From the NCBI GenBank assembly GCA_050330635.1, contig JBHJNQ010000050.1, positions 1 through 64,000 on the forward strand: DNA of 64,000 bases. Reading direction: 5' to 3'. The first letter of the stretch is position 1; each line of letters opens with the position of its first letter. Below, piece after piece: positions 42,439 to 51,068 of this stretch. The notes under the pieces were generated by a model, which saw nothing but the letters and a program-made list of their open reading frames with translations, did no database searches and had not been told where the DNA came from. A program made the position numbers and the translations under genes. Source of the stretch: CADEDH01 sp050330635 (lineage in GTDB: Bacteria > Actinomycetota > Acidimicrobiia > Acidimicrobiales > SZUA-35).

Positions 42439-43362
42439 TCAGGTCGACGGCTCGCCGCTGGGTTTCCGCCACCAGTCGTTCACCCGGTCCGTCAGGTGGG
42501 GATCGCGAGCCTCGAACCAGGTTATTCGAGGATCCCGCCGAAACCAGCGCTCCTGACGTCGGGCGAAGCGCTTGGTCCGGCGTCGGGCGTGGTCGAGGGC
42601 CTCGTCGAGCGTCGTCTCTCCTCGGAGGTGACCCAGCACTTCGGCGTAGCCGAGGGCCTGGGAAGCCGTGCGGGACAGGGGCCGGCGGGAAAGGGCCGCC
42701 ACCTCGTCGACGAAGCCGTCGGCCAGCTGGCGGTCGTAGCGGCGGTCGATGCGTTGATCGAGCTCGTGGCGGTCGAGCCGGAGTCCGACCTGACGGAACC
42801 GGGTCGGGGGGTAGGCGTCGATCCCGGGGCCGAAGCTCGAGAAGGGCCGGCCGGAGCCGAGCGTCACCTCGAGGGCCCGGACGATGCGACGCCGGTTGGT
42901 GGCCAGCATCCTGGCCGCTGCCACCGGGTCGAGCTCGGTCAGGCGGCGGTGGAGGGCGGCCGTCGACGTCTCCTCCTCCAACCGCCGGCGAACCTCCGGA
43001 TACTGGCCGGGCAACGTCAGCCGGTCGACGACGGCCCGCACGTAGAGCCCGGTGCCACCCACGAGGATCGGGGTGGCGTGCCGGGCCGCCAGGTCGGCCA
43101 GGACGGCCACGGCCTCGGCCTGGAACCGGGCCACCGTGTACTCCTCGCCGGGGTCGGCCACGTCGATGAGGTGGTGGGGGACCCCGGCCCGCTCCCCCGG
43201 CGTCGGTTTGGCCGTACCGACGTCCATCGTCCGGTAGACGGCCATGGCGTCGGCCGAGATGACCTCCGCCCCCGGGACCCGACCGGCCAGGGCGACAGCC
43301 AGGGCCGACTTGCCCGATGCCGTTGGCCCCACGATGACGAGGGGGGCCGGGGCCTCGCTCAC
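42439..43362 (-). CDS. miaA: tRNA dimethylallyltransferase
   Basis: MiaA adds a dimethylallyl group to A37 of tRNAs reading UNN codons. The 307-residue protein has the P-loop GPTASGKS, the ADAMAVYRTMDVGTAKPT motif (Ser/Gln of the usual SMQVYR are Ala here), VGGTGLYVRA and ALGYAEVLGHLRG, plus an RRTKRFARRQERWFRRD basic helix. MiaB, which thiomethylates the product, is about 2 kb upstream on the same strand. The GTG start overlaps the APH-like gene stop as GTGA. Confidence 0.95.
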   Translation of the reverse strand: MSEAPAPLVIVGPTASGKSALAVALAGRVPGAEVISADAMAVYRTMDVGTAKPTPGERAGVPHHLIDVADPGEEYTVARFQAEAVAVLADLAARHATPILVGGTGLYVRAVVDRLTLPGQYPEVRRRLEEETSTAALHRRLTELDPVAAARMLATNRRRIVRALEVTLGSGRPFSSFGPGIDAYPPTRFRQVGLRLDRHELDQRIDRRYDRQLADGFVDEVAALSRRPLSRTASQALGYAEVLGHLRGETTLDEALDHARRRTKRFARRQERWFRRDPRITWFEARDPHLTDRVNDWWRKPSGEPST

Positions 43363-44180
43363 GTCGCCTCCGGGTCGGGCCCGGTGGCGGCCTCGAGGGC
43401 GGCGATGAGGAGGTAGTGGTCGAGCCGGACCAGATCGACGTCGAGGTCGTAGCCCTCGTGGAAGGCGACGACGGCCTCCGCTCCGTAGAGGTCGAGCACG
43501 GACCGGTGGGCCACGGCCAGATCGTGGTGGCGGTCGGCGATGCCGAGGCGTTCGACGGAGAGGTACGCTGCGATCTCCCCGGCGGCCAGGTGGAGGTTGC
43601 GGGGCCGGGCGTCACCGTGGCCCACCACCGGATCGATGGCCGACGGCGCCTGATCCCGGGCGATGGCCACGAGCTCGGTCGGAGGGTAGCGGTCGTAGGG
43701 CGCCGGCAGCCGGGCTTGGTCGATGCGGCCGGCCTCGGCCGCCACCGCCAGGTCCGCCACCGTGTCGTCCCAGCGGCGCTCGAAGGGACAGTGGTCCGGG
43801 TCGAGCCGGTGGAGGAGACGGAGGGCCCGTCCGAGGGCGGCCGGCACCTCCACGGGCCGGGGGTGACGCTCGGCCCGGTCGCCGGGCTCCCCGGCGGGGC
43901 GGGTGGTGACGAGCCAACCCAGCGCCGGGTCCTCCGGCCGACCGCCGGGGCCGGCGGCCACCGTCACCACGTCGACGCAGGGGGCATGGTCGGCCAGCCA
44001 GCGGAGTCGGACCGCCTCGGCCTCGATCACCGACGCCCTCGCCCGCCGGACCCGGTGGTGTCCCACCCTCCAGGCGGTGTCGACCGATCCACCCTCGCCC
44101 CCGGGGTCGTCACCCACCGGAACCCAGGGGTCGTCACCCACCGTGCGGGCGACAACGTCGGGAACGGCGTGGGGCGACAC
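43359..44180 (-). CDS. APH-family phosphotransferase-like protein, probably inactive
   Basis: The 273-residue protein resembles aminoglycoside 3'-phosphotransferase-type kinases. It has the catalytic-loop HGD-x4-N (H188-D190, N195) and the GIADRHHDLAV segment. The position that holds the metal-binding Asp of the DxG motif (Asp208 in APH(3')-IIIa) is Ser208 here (YLSVERLG), and the glycine is Glu. Without that Asp normal phosphotransfer is unlikely. The N-terminal nucleotide-binding part is also divergent. It may be a pseudokinase or use a different geometry. It is not evidence for antibiotic resistance. TACACT 6 nt before the GTG suggests a leaderless mRNA; it is coupled to miaA by GTGA. Confidence 0.65.
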   Translation of the reverse strand: MSPHAVPDVVARTVGDDPWVPVGDDPGGEGGSVDTAWRVGHHRVRRARASVIEAEAVRLRWLADHAPCVDVVTVAAGPGGRPEDPALGWLVTTRPAGEPGDRAERHPRPVEVPAALGRALRLLHRLDPDHCPFERRWDDTVADLAVAAEAGRIDQARLPAPYDRYPPTELVAIARDQAPSAIDPVVGHGDARPRNLHLAAGEIAAYLSVERLGIADRHHDLAVAHRSVLDLYGAEAVVAFHEGYDLDVDLVRLDHYLLIAALEAATGPDPEAT

Positions 44181-44186
44181 CCGATC

Positions 44187-44192
44187 AGTGTA
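44187..44192 (-). promoter_or_regulatory. -10 element of the APH-like gene
   Basis: TACACT on the minus strand ends 6 nt before the GTG start of the APH-like gene, upstream of miaA. Confidence 0.5.
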
Positions 44193-44252
44193 CGGACACG
44201 GACCTGGCCAGGATCTCGCCGGTGGCCTCGCCCGTGCCGTCGCCGAGCCTTG

Positions 44253-44981
44253 TCAGCGGTCGGTGGCCGGGGCGGCGAGATCGCCGGCGATGGCGAGGAG
44301 CGTGTCGGCCACCGCCTCCGGCGCCACGACCTGGTGGAGATGATCCCCGGCCAACAGGTAGGTCCGCCATCCGGCCGCCTCGGCCCGGGTGCACGATGCC
44401 TGATAACCGGGACCGAAGGCCAGGAATGCCCGACCGACGCCGGGGGGGAGGTCGGGCACCGGGCAGGCCTGGTCGAACCAGGCCCGGGGGATGGGCCGGG
44501 CCTCGCAGAAGACCTGCTCCCGGGCCGCCGGGTCGACGACGAGCCCGACCACGAGCGACCCCCACCACCGGGGCCACGGCGGCAGGTAGTCGTCGGGGCG
44601 GACGATGCTGTCGAGCATGGGACCGAACGTGGCCTCCGAGGCCGTGAGCGGTACCCCGTCGGGATAGCGCCCGTCGACGCAGACGAAACCGGTGACGTTC
44701 CACCCGGCGCCCAGGAGGCGGTGGACCGCGTAGGGGGTGCGGGGGCAGGCGGCCGAATGGGCGGCCACGACCACCGGCAGATCGTCGGCCGGAACCGGCA
44801 CGGCCAGCAGCTCGTCGATCCACGGGCCGACGTGGTCGTCGTCGCCGGTCGTGGTCATCGTGGTGTGGGCGATCGTGGTCACCTGGTCACGACGGTCGAG
44901 GGCGGCTGCTGCGCCCCGCCAGCTGGCGGGTCCCAGCAGGGGGCTCGGCAACAGGAGCCATCGGTGTCGGATCGGGTGCAA
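44253..44981 (-). CDS. Alpha/beta-hydrolase-like protein
   Basis: The 242-residue protein has the outline of an alpha/beta-hydrolase: an N-terminal strand and oxyanion loop (LLLPSPLLGPASWRGAAAAL), a nucleophile-elbow candidate VVAAHSAACP (A-H-S-A-A rather than G-x-S-x-G) and a late His (GDHLHQVVAPEAVAD). The nucleophile elbow is unusual, so activity is uncertain. The start is TTG at 44981, chosen for the GGGAGG site 4-5 nt upstream. It ends 72 nt before the APH-like gene on the same strand. Confidence 0.6.
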   Translation of the reverse strand: MHPIRHRWLLLPSPLLGPASWRGAAAALDRRDQVTTIAHTTMTTTGDDDHVGPWIDELLAVPVPADDLPVVVAAHSAACPRTPYAVHRLLGAGWNVTGFVCVDGRYPDGVPLTASEATFGPMLDSIVRPDDYLPPWPRWWGSLVVGLVVDPAAREQVFCEARPIPRAWFDQACPVPDLPPGVGRAFLAFGPGYQASCTRAEAAGWRTYLLAGDHLHQVVAPEAVADTLLAIAGDLAAPATDR

Positions 44982-45373
44982 CGTGCCTCCCAGGGGGCAG
45001 ATGTGCGAGATCGAACCCTAAGCCGTGAGGAGGACCGCTCGACAATCCTGACACCAATCCGTAGACCGGCACGAACGGGATCGCCGATTGGCGACCATCG
45101 TCTCCGTAGCAGGGCGGGGGCACCGGAACCACGACGGCCATCGGCTCGCACCGCCCACGCCGAGGCGAGCGACTCGTCGAGGGTGACACCAGTGCTGATC
45201 TGGGTGTCCGGATGCCGACCGGCGATCGTCTCCAGCCAGCCGTTGCGATCGAGCTGCTCGATCAGCCGCACGGCGCAAGACCGGAGAGCGGAGCGGTACG
45301 AACGCTCATCAGAGTCGTGGGGCTCGATGAGTCGGCCGTGAGCCGAGGATGAGAATCGTCTCACCGGCGGCAC
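44879..45373 (-). CDS. Doubtful small ORF upstream of the hydrolase gene
   Basis: An open frame of 164 codons covers most of the gap between miaB and the hydrolase gene and overlaps the latter by about 100 nt in another frame. The first 80 residues look protein-like (LRSCAVRLIEQLDRNGWLETI, ISTGVTLDESLASAWAVRAD), with moderately high third-position GC; the rest is Arg/Ser-rich and unconvincing. A continuation in a second frame (about 44887-45150) also looks partly protein-like, so a decayed or frameshifted gene is possible. No family is recognised. Confidence 0.25.
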   Translation of the reverse strand: MPPVRRFSSSAHGRLIEPHDSDERSYRSALRSCAVRLIEQLDRNGWLETIAGRHPDTQISTGVTLDESLASAWAVRADGRRGSGAPALLRRRWSPIGDPVRAGLRIGVRIVERSSSRLRVRSRTSAPWEARCTRSDTDGSCCRAPCWDPPAGGAQQPPSTVVTR

Positions 45374-45427
45374 ACGACTGGTCGCTGCTTCACCCTTGCT
45401 CGGCGTCGCCCTCCGCAGCAGCCGGTC
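45374..45427. other. Short spacer after miaB
   Basis: No gene, hairpin or promoter hexamer was recognised between the miaB stop and the doubtful ORF. Confidence 0.4.
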
Positions 45428-46891
45428 TCAACCGGCGACGACGGGGATGGTAGTGCGGTGGCGGGGCCGGCTCGCCACACCGATCAGGGACCCGGTCAGG
45501 TACTGATGGGCGGCCGTCTCCACCACGACCTCGGCGTAGGTGCCGGGCCGGAGAGGATCCGACGGGAAGTGGACCAGCTTGTTCTGGACGGTGCGACCGG
45601 TCAGGACCCCCGGGTCCTTCTTCGACGGCCCTTCGACCACCACCTCCTCGACCCGCCCGATACGGGCCCGGTAGGCGGCGAGCGCCGACCGTTCGATGAC
45701 GGTCCGGAGCCGGGCGTAGCGGTCCTGGACGACGGCGGGATCGCAGAATCGGTCGACCATGTCGGCCGCCTCGGTCCCGGGACGGGGGGAGAACACGAAG
45801 GTGTAGGCGCCGTCGAAGCGGGCCTCGGCCGCCACCGCCAGGGTCGCCTCGAAGTCGTCGTCGGTCTCGCCGGGGAAGCCGACGATGATGTCGGTGGTCA
45901 CGGCCAGATCGTCGATCGTGGCCCTGGCCTCGGCCAGGCGGACCAGGTAGCGCTCCGCGGTGTAGCCCCGGTGCATGGCGGTGAGCACGGCGTCGGATCC
46001 CGACTGGAGTGGGAAGTGGAGGTGGGGCACTACCGCCGGGGTGGCGGCCATGGCCTCGAACACCTCCGACGTCATGTCCTTGGGATGGGGGCTGGTGAAC
46101 CGGACCCGCCGGATCCCGTCGATGGCGCCGACCCGGCCCAGCAGCTCGGCGAAGCGGGGCCGGACCCGTGTTTGCTGGCCCTGCCGTCGGGCGGCCAGGG
46201 CCAGGTCCCGGCCGTAGGAGTTCACGTTCTGACCGAGCAGGGTCACCTCGGTGACGCCGCGGGCGGCGAGGCCCTCGGCCTCGGCCACCACGTCGTCGAC
46301 CGGGCGACTGATCTCGGCCCCCCGGACCGACGGCACGATGCAGAAGGCGCACGAGTTGTCGCAACCGATCTGGATCGTCAGCCAGGCCCCGTAGTCGGTC
46401 TCCCGCTTCACCGGCAGCGCCGAGGGGAACGCCTCGGCCTCGTCGAGGCCCGCCTCCTCCCAGATCTCCGTGACCGGGCCACCCCGCCGGGCTGTGGCCA
46501 TCAGCTCGGTGGCCCGATGGACGTTGTGGGTGCCGAAGACCACGTCGACGTGGCCGGCCCGGCGCTGGATCAGCTCGCGGTCCTTCTGGGCCAGGCACCC
46601 GCCGACCACGATCTGGAGGTCGGGGTTGGCCTGCTTGGCCACCTTGAGGTTGCCGAGTGCGCCGTAGAGCTTGTTGTCGGCGTTCTCCCGGATGCAACAC
46701 GTGTTCAGCACGACCACGTCGGCCTCGTCGACGTCGTCGGTGGCGGTGTAGCCGTCGGCCTCCAGCAGGCCGGCGATCCGCTCCGAGTCATGCTCGTTCA
46801 TCTGGCAGCCGAAGGTCCGCAGGACGTAGCGCCTGGGCCCGGCGGGAGGGGCGGCGTCGTGGTCGGCGGGGGGGCCGTCGGCTGGGGTCAC
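45428..46891 (-). CDS. miaB: tRNA-2-methylthio-N6-dimethylallyladenosine synthase
   Basis: MiaB is a radical-SAM methylthiotransferase acting on i6A37 in tRNA. The 487-residue protein has the N-terminal [4Fe-4S] cysteines in TFGCQMNEHDSE, TCCIRENA and VGGCLAQKD, the radical-SAM cluster CDNSCAFCIVP, and a C-terminal TRAM domain (about 415-480). LGQNVNSYG and HFPLQSGSD are family hallmarks. The GTG at 46891 is 7 nt after TAGCCT, so it is leaderless. It is divergent from the EEP gene and upstream of the miaA group. Confidence 0.96.
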   Translation of the reverse strand: MTPADGPPADHDAAPPAGPRRYVLRTFGCQMNEHDSERIAGLLEADGYTATDDVDEADVVVLNTCCIRENADNKLYGALGNLKVAKQANPDLQIVVGGCLAQKDRELIQRRAGHVDVVFGTHNVHRATELMATARRGGPVTEIWEEAGLDEAEAFPSALPVKRETDYGAWLTIQIGCDNSCAFCIVPSVRGAEISRPVDDVVAEAEGLAARGVTEVTLLGQNVNSYGRDLALAARRQGQQTRVRPRFAELLGRVGAIDGIRRVRFTSPHPKDMTSEVFEAMAATPAVVPHLHFPLQSGSDAVLTAMHRGYTAERYLVRLAEARATIDDLAVTTDIIVGFPGETDDDFEATLAVAAEARFDGAYTFVFSPRPGTEAADMVDRFCDPAVVQDRYARLRTVIERSALAAYRARIGRVEEVVVEGPSKKDPGVLTGRTVQNKLVHFPSDPLRPGTYAEVVVETAAHQYLTGSLIGVASRPRHRTTIPVVAG

Positions 46892-46898
46892 CCCGCCA

Positions 46899-46904
46899 AG
46901 GCTA
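46899..46904 (-). promoter_or_regulatory. -10 element of miaB
   Basis: TAGCCT on the minus strand ends 7 nt before the miaB GTG. Confidence 0.5.
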
Positions 46905-46985
46905 ACGGCCGACCCCTGCTCCCGACGTCGGTTTCCGGTGCGGGTGCCGCCGTCGGGCCCGGGGCCTGGGCCAGGATGGTGCCGG

Positions 46986-47945
46986 ATGCGAAGGATGCTG
47001 TGGCTCACCGCCGGTTGGCTCCTCACCGCCGGCGTCGCCGTTGGTTTCATCCTGCGCGGCATCGACCTGACCAACACCTGGATCATCGGCCTCGTCGGCC
47101 TCTCCCCCCTGCTGATCGTCCCCATCGCCCTCATCGTCATGTGCGCCCGCCCCGCCGACAGCCGGCCCCTACGGTTCGCCGCCTTCGGCGCCGTCGTGTT
47201 CTATCTCCTGACCTTCGTCAACCCGGCGGCCGTCGTCGGGTGCCGGCCCGCGGCGACCACCGGCGACGAGGTCGTGATCTTCGCCCAGAACGTCCAGTAC
47301 CGGGGCGGCGACCCCGTCCAGGTCGCGTCCGCCATCGCCGACGCCGACCCCGACGTGCTGGTGCTGATCGAGGTGTGGCCCGACTTCATCGCTGCGCTGG
47401 AGGCGGAGCCGGCCCTCGACGCCTACCGCTACCGGGCCACCGAGGCGGTCGACGCCACGTGGGGTCTCGCCATCTGGAGCCGGTTCCCACTCGACGACGG
47501 CACCCTGCTGCGGGTCGGCGCCCAACCCATGCTGCGCACCACGGTCGAGGGCCCGACCGGCGCCTTCACCCTCCACGCCGTGCACACCAGCGCACCCATC
47601 GGCGACGAACTGGTCTCCCAGTGGAACGCCGAGCTGGCCACGATCGCCGGCTACGACACCTCCACCCCCACCGTCCTGGCCGGCGACTTCAATGCCACCG
47701 CCGATCACCAGCCGTTCCGCAGGATCCTCGACGCCGGCTGGACCGACGTCCACGAGCCCAAGGGATGCGGCTACGACGCCACGTGGCCGGCCGACCGGCC
47801 GTTCGCCCTGCTGCGGATCGACCATGTGCTGGTCACCGACCACTTCGACATCCTCGGCCTCGAGCTTGGCGGCGGCAACGGGGGCGACCACCGCTCCCTG
47901 ACCGCCACGATCCGCTACCGACCGCCGGCCCCCTCCCCCGGCTGA
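46986..47945 (+). CDS. Membrane-anchored endonuclease/exonuclease/phosphatase family protein
   Basis: The 319-residue protein starts with three hydrophobic helices (about 5-25, 35-58 and 65-85) followed by an extracytoplasmic EEP domain. Catalytic residues are Glu in VLIEVWP, Asp/Asn in GDFNATADH, Asp in RIDHVLV and His in GGDHRSL. EEP enzymes cleave phosphodiesters or phosphomonoesters in nucleic acids or lipids; the substrate is unknown. This three-helix-plus-EEP layout is common in Actinobacteria. ATG 46986 was chosen over the upstream frame, whose translation is Pro/Gly-rich. Confidence 0.82.
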   Translation: MRRMLWLTAGWLLTAGVAVGFILRGIDLTNTWIIGLVGLSPLLIVPIALIVMCARPADSRPLRFAAFGAVVFYLLTFVNPAAVVGCRPAATTGDEVVIFAQNVQYRGGDPVQVASAIADADPDVLVLIEVWPDFIAALEAEPALDAYRYRATEAVDATWGLAIWSRFPLDDGTLLRVGAQPMLRTTVEGPTGAFTLHAVHTSAPIGDELVSQWNAELATIAGYDTSTPTVLAGDFNATADHQPFRRILDAGWTDVHEPKGCGYDATWPADRPFALLRIDHVLVTDHFDILGLELGGGNGGDHRSLTATIRYRPPAPSPG

Positions 47946-47980
47946 GCCGCCACCTCACCCGGCCCGCCAACGGGTTGTGG

Positions 47981-48709
47981 TCAGACCTGGCGGGCGGCGG
48001 CGTCGTCGGCGATGACGAGTGAGCTGCGGGGCCGGATCAGGCCGGCCGGGATCGTCAGATCGCCGACCAGCAGCCGGCCGAGCGCCTCGGCCTTGTCCTG
48101 ACCGGCCACCAGCCACACCACGGCCCGGGTGCGGTCGAACACCGGGCGGGTCATCGTGAGGCGGCGCCGACCCTCGTAGGACCCGGTGAGGGCCAGCGGC
48201 CGGCGCAGCTCGGCGATGCCGGGATCGCCGGGGAGGAGCGATGCGGTGTGACCGTCGCGACCAAGGCCGAGCTGGGCGATGTCGATGATGGGAGGGTCGT
48301 CGGCCAGGGCCCGGAGCCGGGCCCCGAAGGCGGCCAGGGAGTCGGCCACCACCTCGACCGGCGGCAGCTCGTCGGGTCCGGCCGGATCGACCAGCTCGTC
48401 GACGGGCAGGGGTAGCCAGGTCACCGGCAGGTGCTCGAACGCCGCCCGCTGCATCGTGAGGTTACGCTCGGCCGAGCCGGCGGGAGCGAGCCGCTCGTCG
48501 GCCTGGAGGAGCACGACCCGGTCCCAGGCCAGGTCGCGCCGGGCCAGGTCGACGAACACCGGCCCCGGGGTTGTTCCGCCGCTCAACGCCAGCAGGCACC
48601 GGCCCCGCTCCTCGACGGATGCCGTGATGGCCCGGGCCAGGCGATCGGCCGCCACCGCAGCCCACATCTCCGCCGGCTCGATCACCAGGCGGTGGAGGTC
48701 GTCGCTCAC
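47981..48709 (-). CDS. pgl: 6-phosphogluconolactonase
   Basis: Pgl hydrolyses 6-phosphogluconolactone in the oxidative pentose-phosphate pathway. The 242-residue protein has ALSGGTTPGPVF, the QADERL segment, ERNLTMQ and the conserved GLGRDGHTASLLPG. It is the last gene of the coupled zwf-ROK kinase-pgl operon, and its GTG overlaps the kinase stop as GTGA. All three steps from glucose to 6-phosphogluconate are encoded together. Confidence 0.93.
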   Translation of the reverse strand: MSDDLHRLVIEPAEMWAAVAADRLARAITASVEERGRCLLALSGGTTPGPVFVDLARRDLAWDRVVLLQADERLAPAGSAERNLTMQRAAFEHLPVTWLPLPVDELVDPAGPDELPPVEVVADSLAAFGARLRALADDPPIIDIAQLGLGRDGHTASLLPGDPGIAELRRPLALTGSYEGRRRLTMTRPVFDRTRAVVWLVAGQDKAEALGRLLVGDLTIPAGLIRPRSSLVIADDAAARQV

Positions 48710-49611
48710 CGCACCATGCCCCGCTCGTTGCGGCCGATGGCGGCGAACCAGGCGGCGGCGCCGGCCAGGGCCACGTCATCACCGAGGGCGGCCGCCGCCA
48801 CCTCGATCGGCTCGTCGATCGCCGGACCCCAACGGGCCAGGACCTCGTCGATGATGGGGAGGACCAGATCGCTGTTGTTGCCGACGCCCCCGCCGACCAC
48901 CACGATCTGCGGCGTGATCAGCCAGGCCAGGTTGACGACCCCGAAGCCGACGACCTCGATGGCCCGCCGCCACAGGGCCGTGGCCACCGGATGGCCGGCC
49001 CGCACGAGGTCGGCGAGGGCGTCGTCGCGCTCGGTGATCCCGGCCGCGGCCGCGGCGGCGGCGATGGCGGGTCCCGACCCCAGCTCCTCGACCGTGGCTG
49101 GCCGGCCGGCCCGGGCCGCCTCGATGTCGATGACGGTGTGGCCGATCTCGCCCCCCGAGTGGATTCCCCTGACCAGGCGGTCGCCGACCACCATCCCGCC
49201 CCCCACCCCGGTGGAGATGGTGACGTAGACGACGTCGTGGTGCTGGCGGCCGGCCCCGAAGGTCGCCTCCCCCACCGCCGCCAGGTCGGCGTCGTTGGCC
49301 AGGCTGACCGGAATGCCGGTGGCCCGCTCGAGCCAGTCGCCGGTCAGGAACGGGGTCCACGCCGGCGGCAGGTTCGGGGCGTGGACCAGGGTCTCGTCGT
49401 CGTGGTCGATGATGCCGGGGATCCCGACGACGGCCCGTTCCACCGCCACCCCCGCCGCCACCTCGGCCACCAGGCGGGGCAGGACGTCGGGCCGGGGGTC
49501 GCCGATGGGGGTGGCGCCGCGCACCCGTCGCTCGACCGTCCCATCGGGGTCGACGACGGCTGCTCGGACGTGGGTGCCGCCCAGGTCGATGGCGACGGTG
49601 CGACCGTTCAC
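48706..49611 (-). CDS. ROK-family kinase, probable glucokinase, without the zinc motif
   Basis: The 301-residue protein has the ROK phosphate motif AIDLGGTHVRAAVVD, GIPGIIDHDDETL, the catalytic Asp region LANDADLAAVGEATFGAG, ISTGVGGGMV and GEIGHTVID. The Cys-rich C-x-C-G-x2-G-C zinc motif that normally follows GHxxxD is absent: the sequence runs EAARAGRPATVEELGSG. Position between zwf and pgl makes glucose the likely substrate. The GTG at 49611 gives the GTGA overlap with zwf that is typical here; an ATG at 49620 has its GGAGG only 1 nt away and is less likely. Confidence 0.85.
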   Translation of the reverse strand: MNGRTVAIDLGGTHVRAAVVDPDGTVERRVRGATPIGDPRPDVLPRLVAEVAAGVAVERAVVGIPGIIDHDDETLVHAPNLPPAWTPFLTGDWLERATGIPVSLANDADLAAVGEATFGAGRQHHDVVYVTISTGVGGGMVVGDRLVRGIHSGGEIGHTVIDIEAARAGRPATVEELGSGPAIAAAAAAAGITERDDALADLVRAGHPVATALWRRAIEVVGFGVVNLAWLITPQIVVVGGGVGNNSDLVLPIIDEVLARWGPAIDEPIEVAAAALGDDVALAGAAAWFAAIGRNERGMVR

Positions 49612-50990
49612 GACGTCCATTCCTCCGTGCTGTCCGGGTTCCGGTCACCGTAGCGGTACGTGACGGTGACCGGAGGGTGGTCGAGCAGGGGCTGCACGAT
49701 GGCCCACGCCCGGTCGACCTGGTCGCCCCGGGCGAAGAACCGGCGGTCGCCCTTGATGGCGTCACCCAGAAGGCGATGGTAAGGCTCGACCCCGTCGATG
49801 TCGGCCTCCTCGACCACCATCGACACCTGCCGGCTGAGGAGTCGGTCGCCCGGCTGCTTCACCTGCATGTGCAGCTCGATGCAGTCCCTCGGCTTCATCT
49901 CGAACCGCAATCGGTTGGGGGCGGGCCGGCACTCGTCGTCGGCGAACATGGGCCGGGGGGTCGGGGAGAACTCGACCACCGCCTCGGTCACCGTGGTGGC
50001 CAGACCCTTGCCGGCCCGGATCGTCCACGGCACCCCGGACCACCGCCACGAGTCGATCTCGACCTCGACCGCCACCGCCGTCTCGGTGTCGGAATCGGCC
50101 TCGACCCCGTCCTCGTCCCGGTAGCCCTCGTACTGGCCCCGCCACGCCCGGGCCGGGTCGAAGGGACGCATGGCCCGCAACACCTTCGCCACTTCGTCCG
50201 ACAGGGCCTCGGCGTCGTCGGCAACCGGGGGCTCCATGGCGAGCAGGGCCACCACCTGCAGGAGATGGTTCTGGACGACGTCGCGCAGGGCACCGACCCC
50301 GTCGTAGAACGAGCCGCGACCCTCGATCCCGAAGTCCTCGGCCATCGTCACCGTCACCCGCTGGACATGATGGCGGTTCCACACCGGCTCGAGCAACGAG
50401 TTGGCGAACCGGAACACCATGATGTTGAGGACCGCCTCCTTGCCCAGGAAATGGTCGATGCGGAACACCCGCTCCTCCGGATAGTGGCTCCGCACCGTGG
50501 CATCGAGCGCCCTCGACGAGGCGAGGTCGCGGCCGAACGGCTTCTCCAGCACCACCCGACCCCGGGCGAGGCCGACGTCGGCCAGGCCGTCGACCACGTC
50601 GACGAACAGGAAGGGCGGGATGGCGAAATAGCACACCGGCAGCTCCGACCCGTCGAGCAGGTCGGCCAGGCGACGGTAGGTGTCGGGGCTCTGATACTCG
50701 CCTCCGACATAGTCCAGACGGGCGGTGAGGCGCCGCCACACACCGGGATCCACCGTCACGTGCTGATCGTCGAGGGCGTCGCCGATCTCCCGGCACAACC
50801 GCTCGGTGGTCCACGACGACCGGGCCACGCCGATGACGGGACCGTCCAGCACCCCGTCGCGTTCGAGCCCGTAGAGCGAAGCGAACAGCTTGCGGCGGGC
50901 CAGGTCACCGGTCGCGCCGAACAGCACGAGTCCATCGGCGTGGTCCCGGGGGCGGGCCCCGGCGGGCGGGCCGGTGGGGTCGAAGGTCAT
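49608..50990 (-). CDS. zwf: Glucose-6-phosphate 1-dehydrogenase
   Basis: Zwf oxidises glucose 6-phosphate to the lactone, giving NAD(P)H. The 460-residue protein has the coenzyme motif FGATGDLARRKLF, the EKPFGRDL segment and the active-site RIDHFLGKEAVLN. Length is slightly below the usual 480-510. The ATG at 50990 has no obvious binding site. The neighbour rnz is divergent. Downstream genes are a kinase and a lactonase of the same pathway, overlapping as GTGA. Confidence 0.96.
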   Translation of the reverse strand: MTFDPTGPPAGARPRDHADGLVLFGATGDLARRKLFASLYGLERDGVLDGPVIGVARSSWTTERLCREIGDALDDQHVTVDPGVWRRLTARLDYVGGEYQSPDTYRRLADLLDGSELPVCYFAIPPFLFVDVVDGLADVGLARGRVVLEKPFGRDLASSRALDATVRSHYPEERVFRIDHFLGKEAVLNIMVFRFANSLLEPVWNRHHVQRVTVTMAEDFGIEGRGSFYDGVGALRDVVQNHLLQVVALLAMEPPVADDAEALSDEVAKVLRAMRPFDPARAWRGQYEGYRDEDGVEADSDTETAVAVEVEIDSWRWSGVPWTIRAGKGLATTVTEAVVEFSPTPRPMFADDECRPAPNRLRFEMKPRDCIELHMQVKQPGDRLLSRQVSMVVEEADIDGVEPYHRLLGDAIKGDRRFFARGDQVDRAWAIVQPLLDHPPVTVTYRYGDRNPDSTEEWTS

Positions 50991-51068
50991 GGTTGCAGTG
51001 TGCCGCTCCCGACCCCCGCCGGGGCCAACCGGGGTTCGGGTCGGGGTCCCATGTGATGGAATGGGCCG

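Noticed and set aside
43359..44180. Aminoglycoside resistance gene
   Set aside because: The metal-binding Asp is missing, and the gene is embedded in a tRNA-modification operon with no mobile context.
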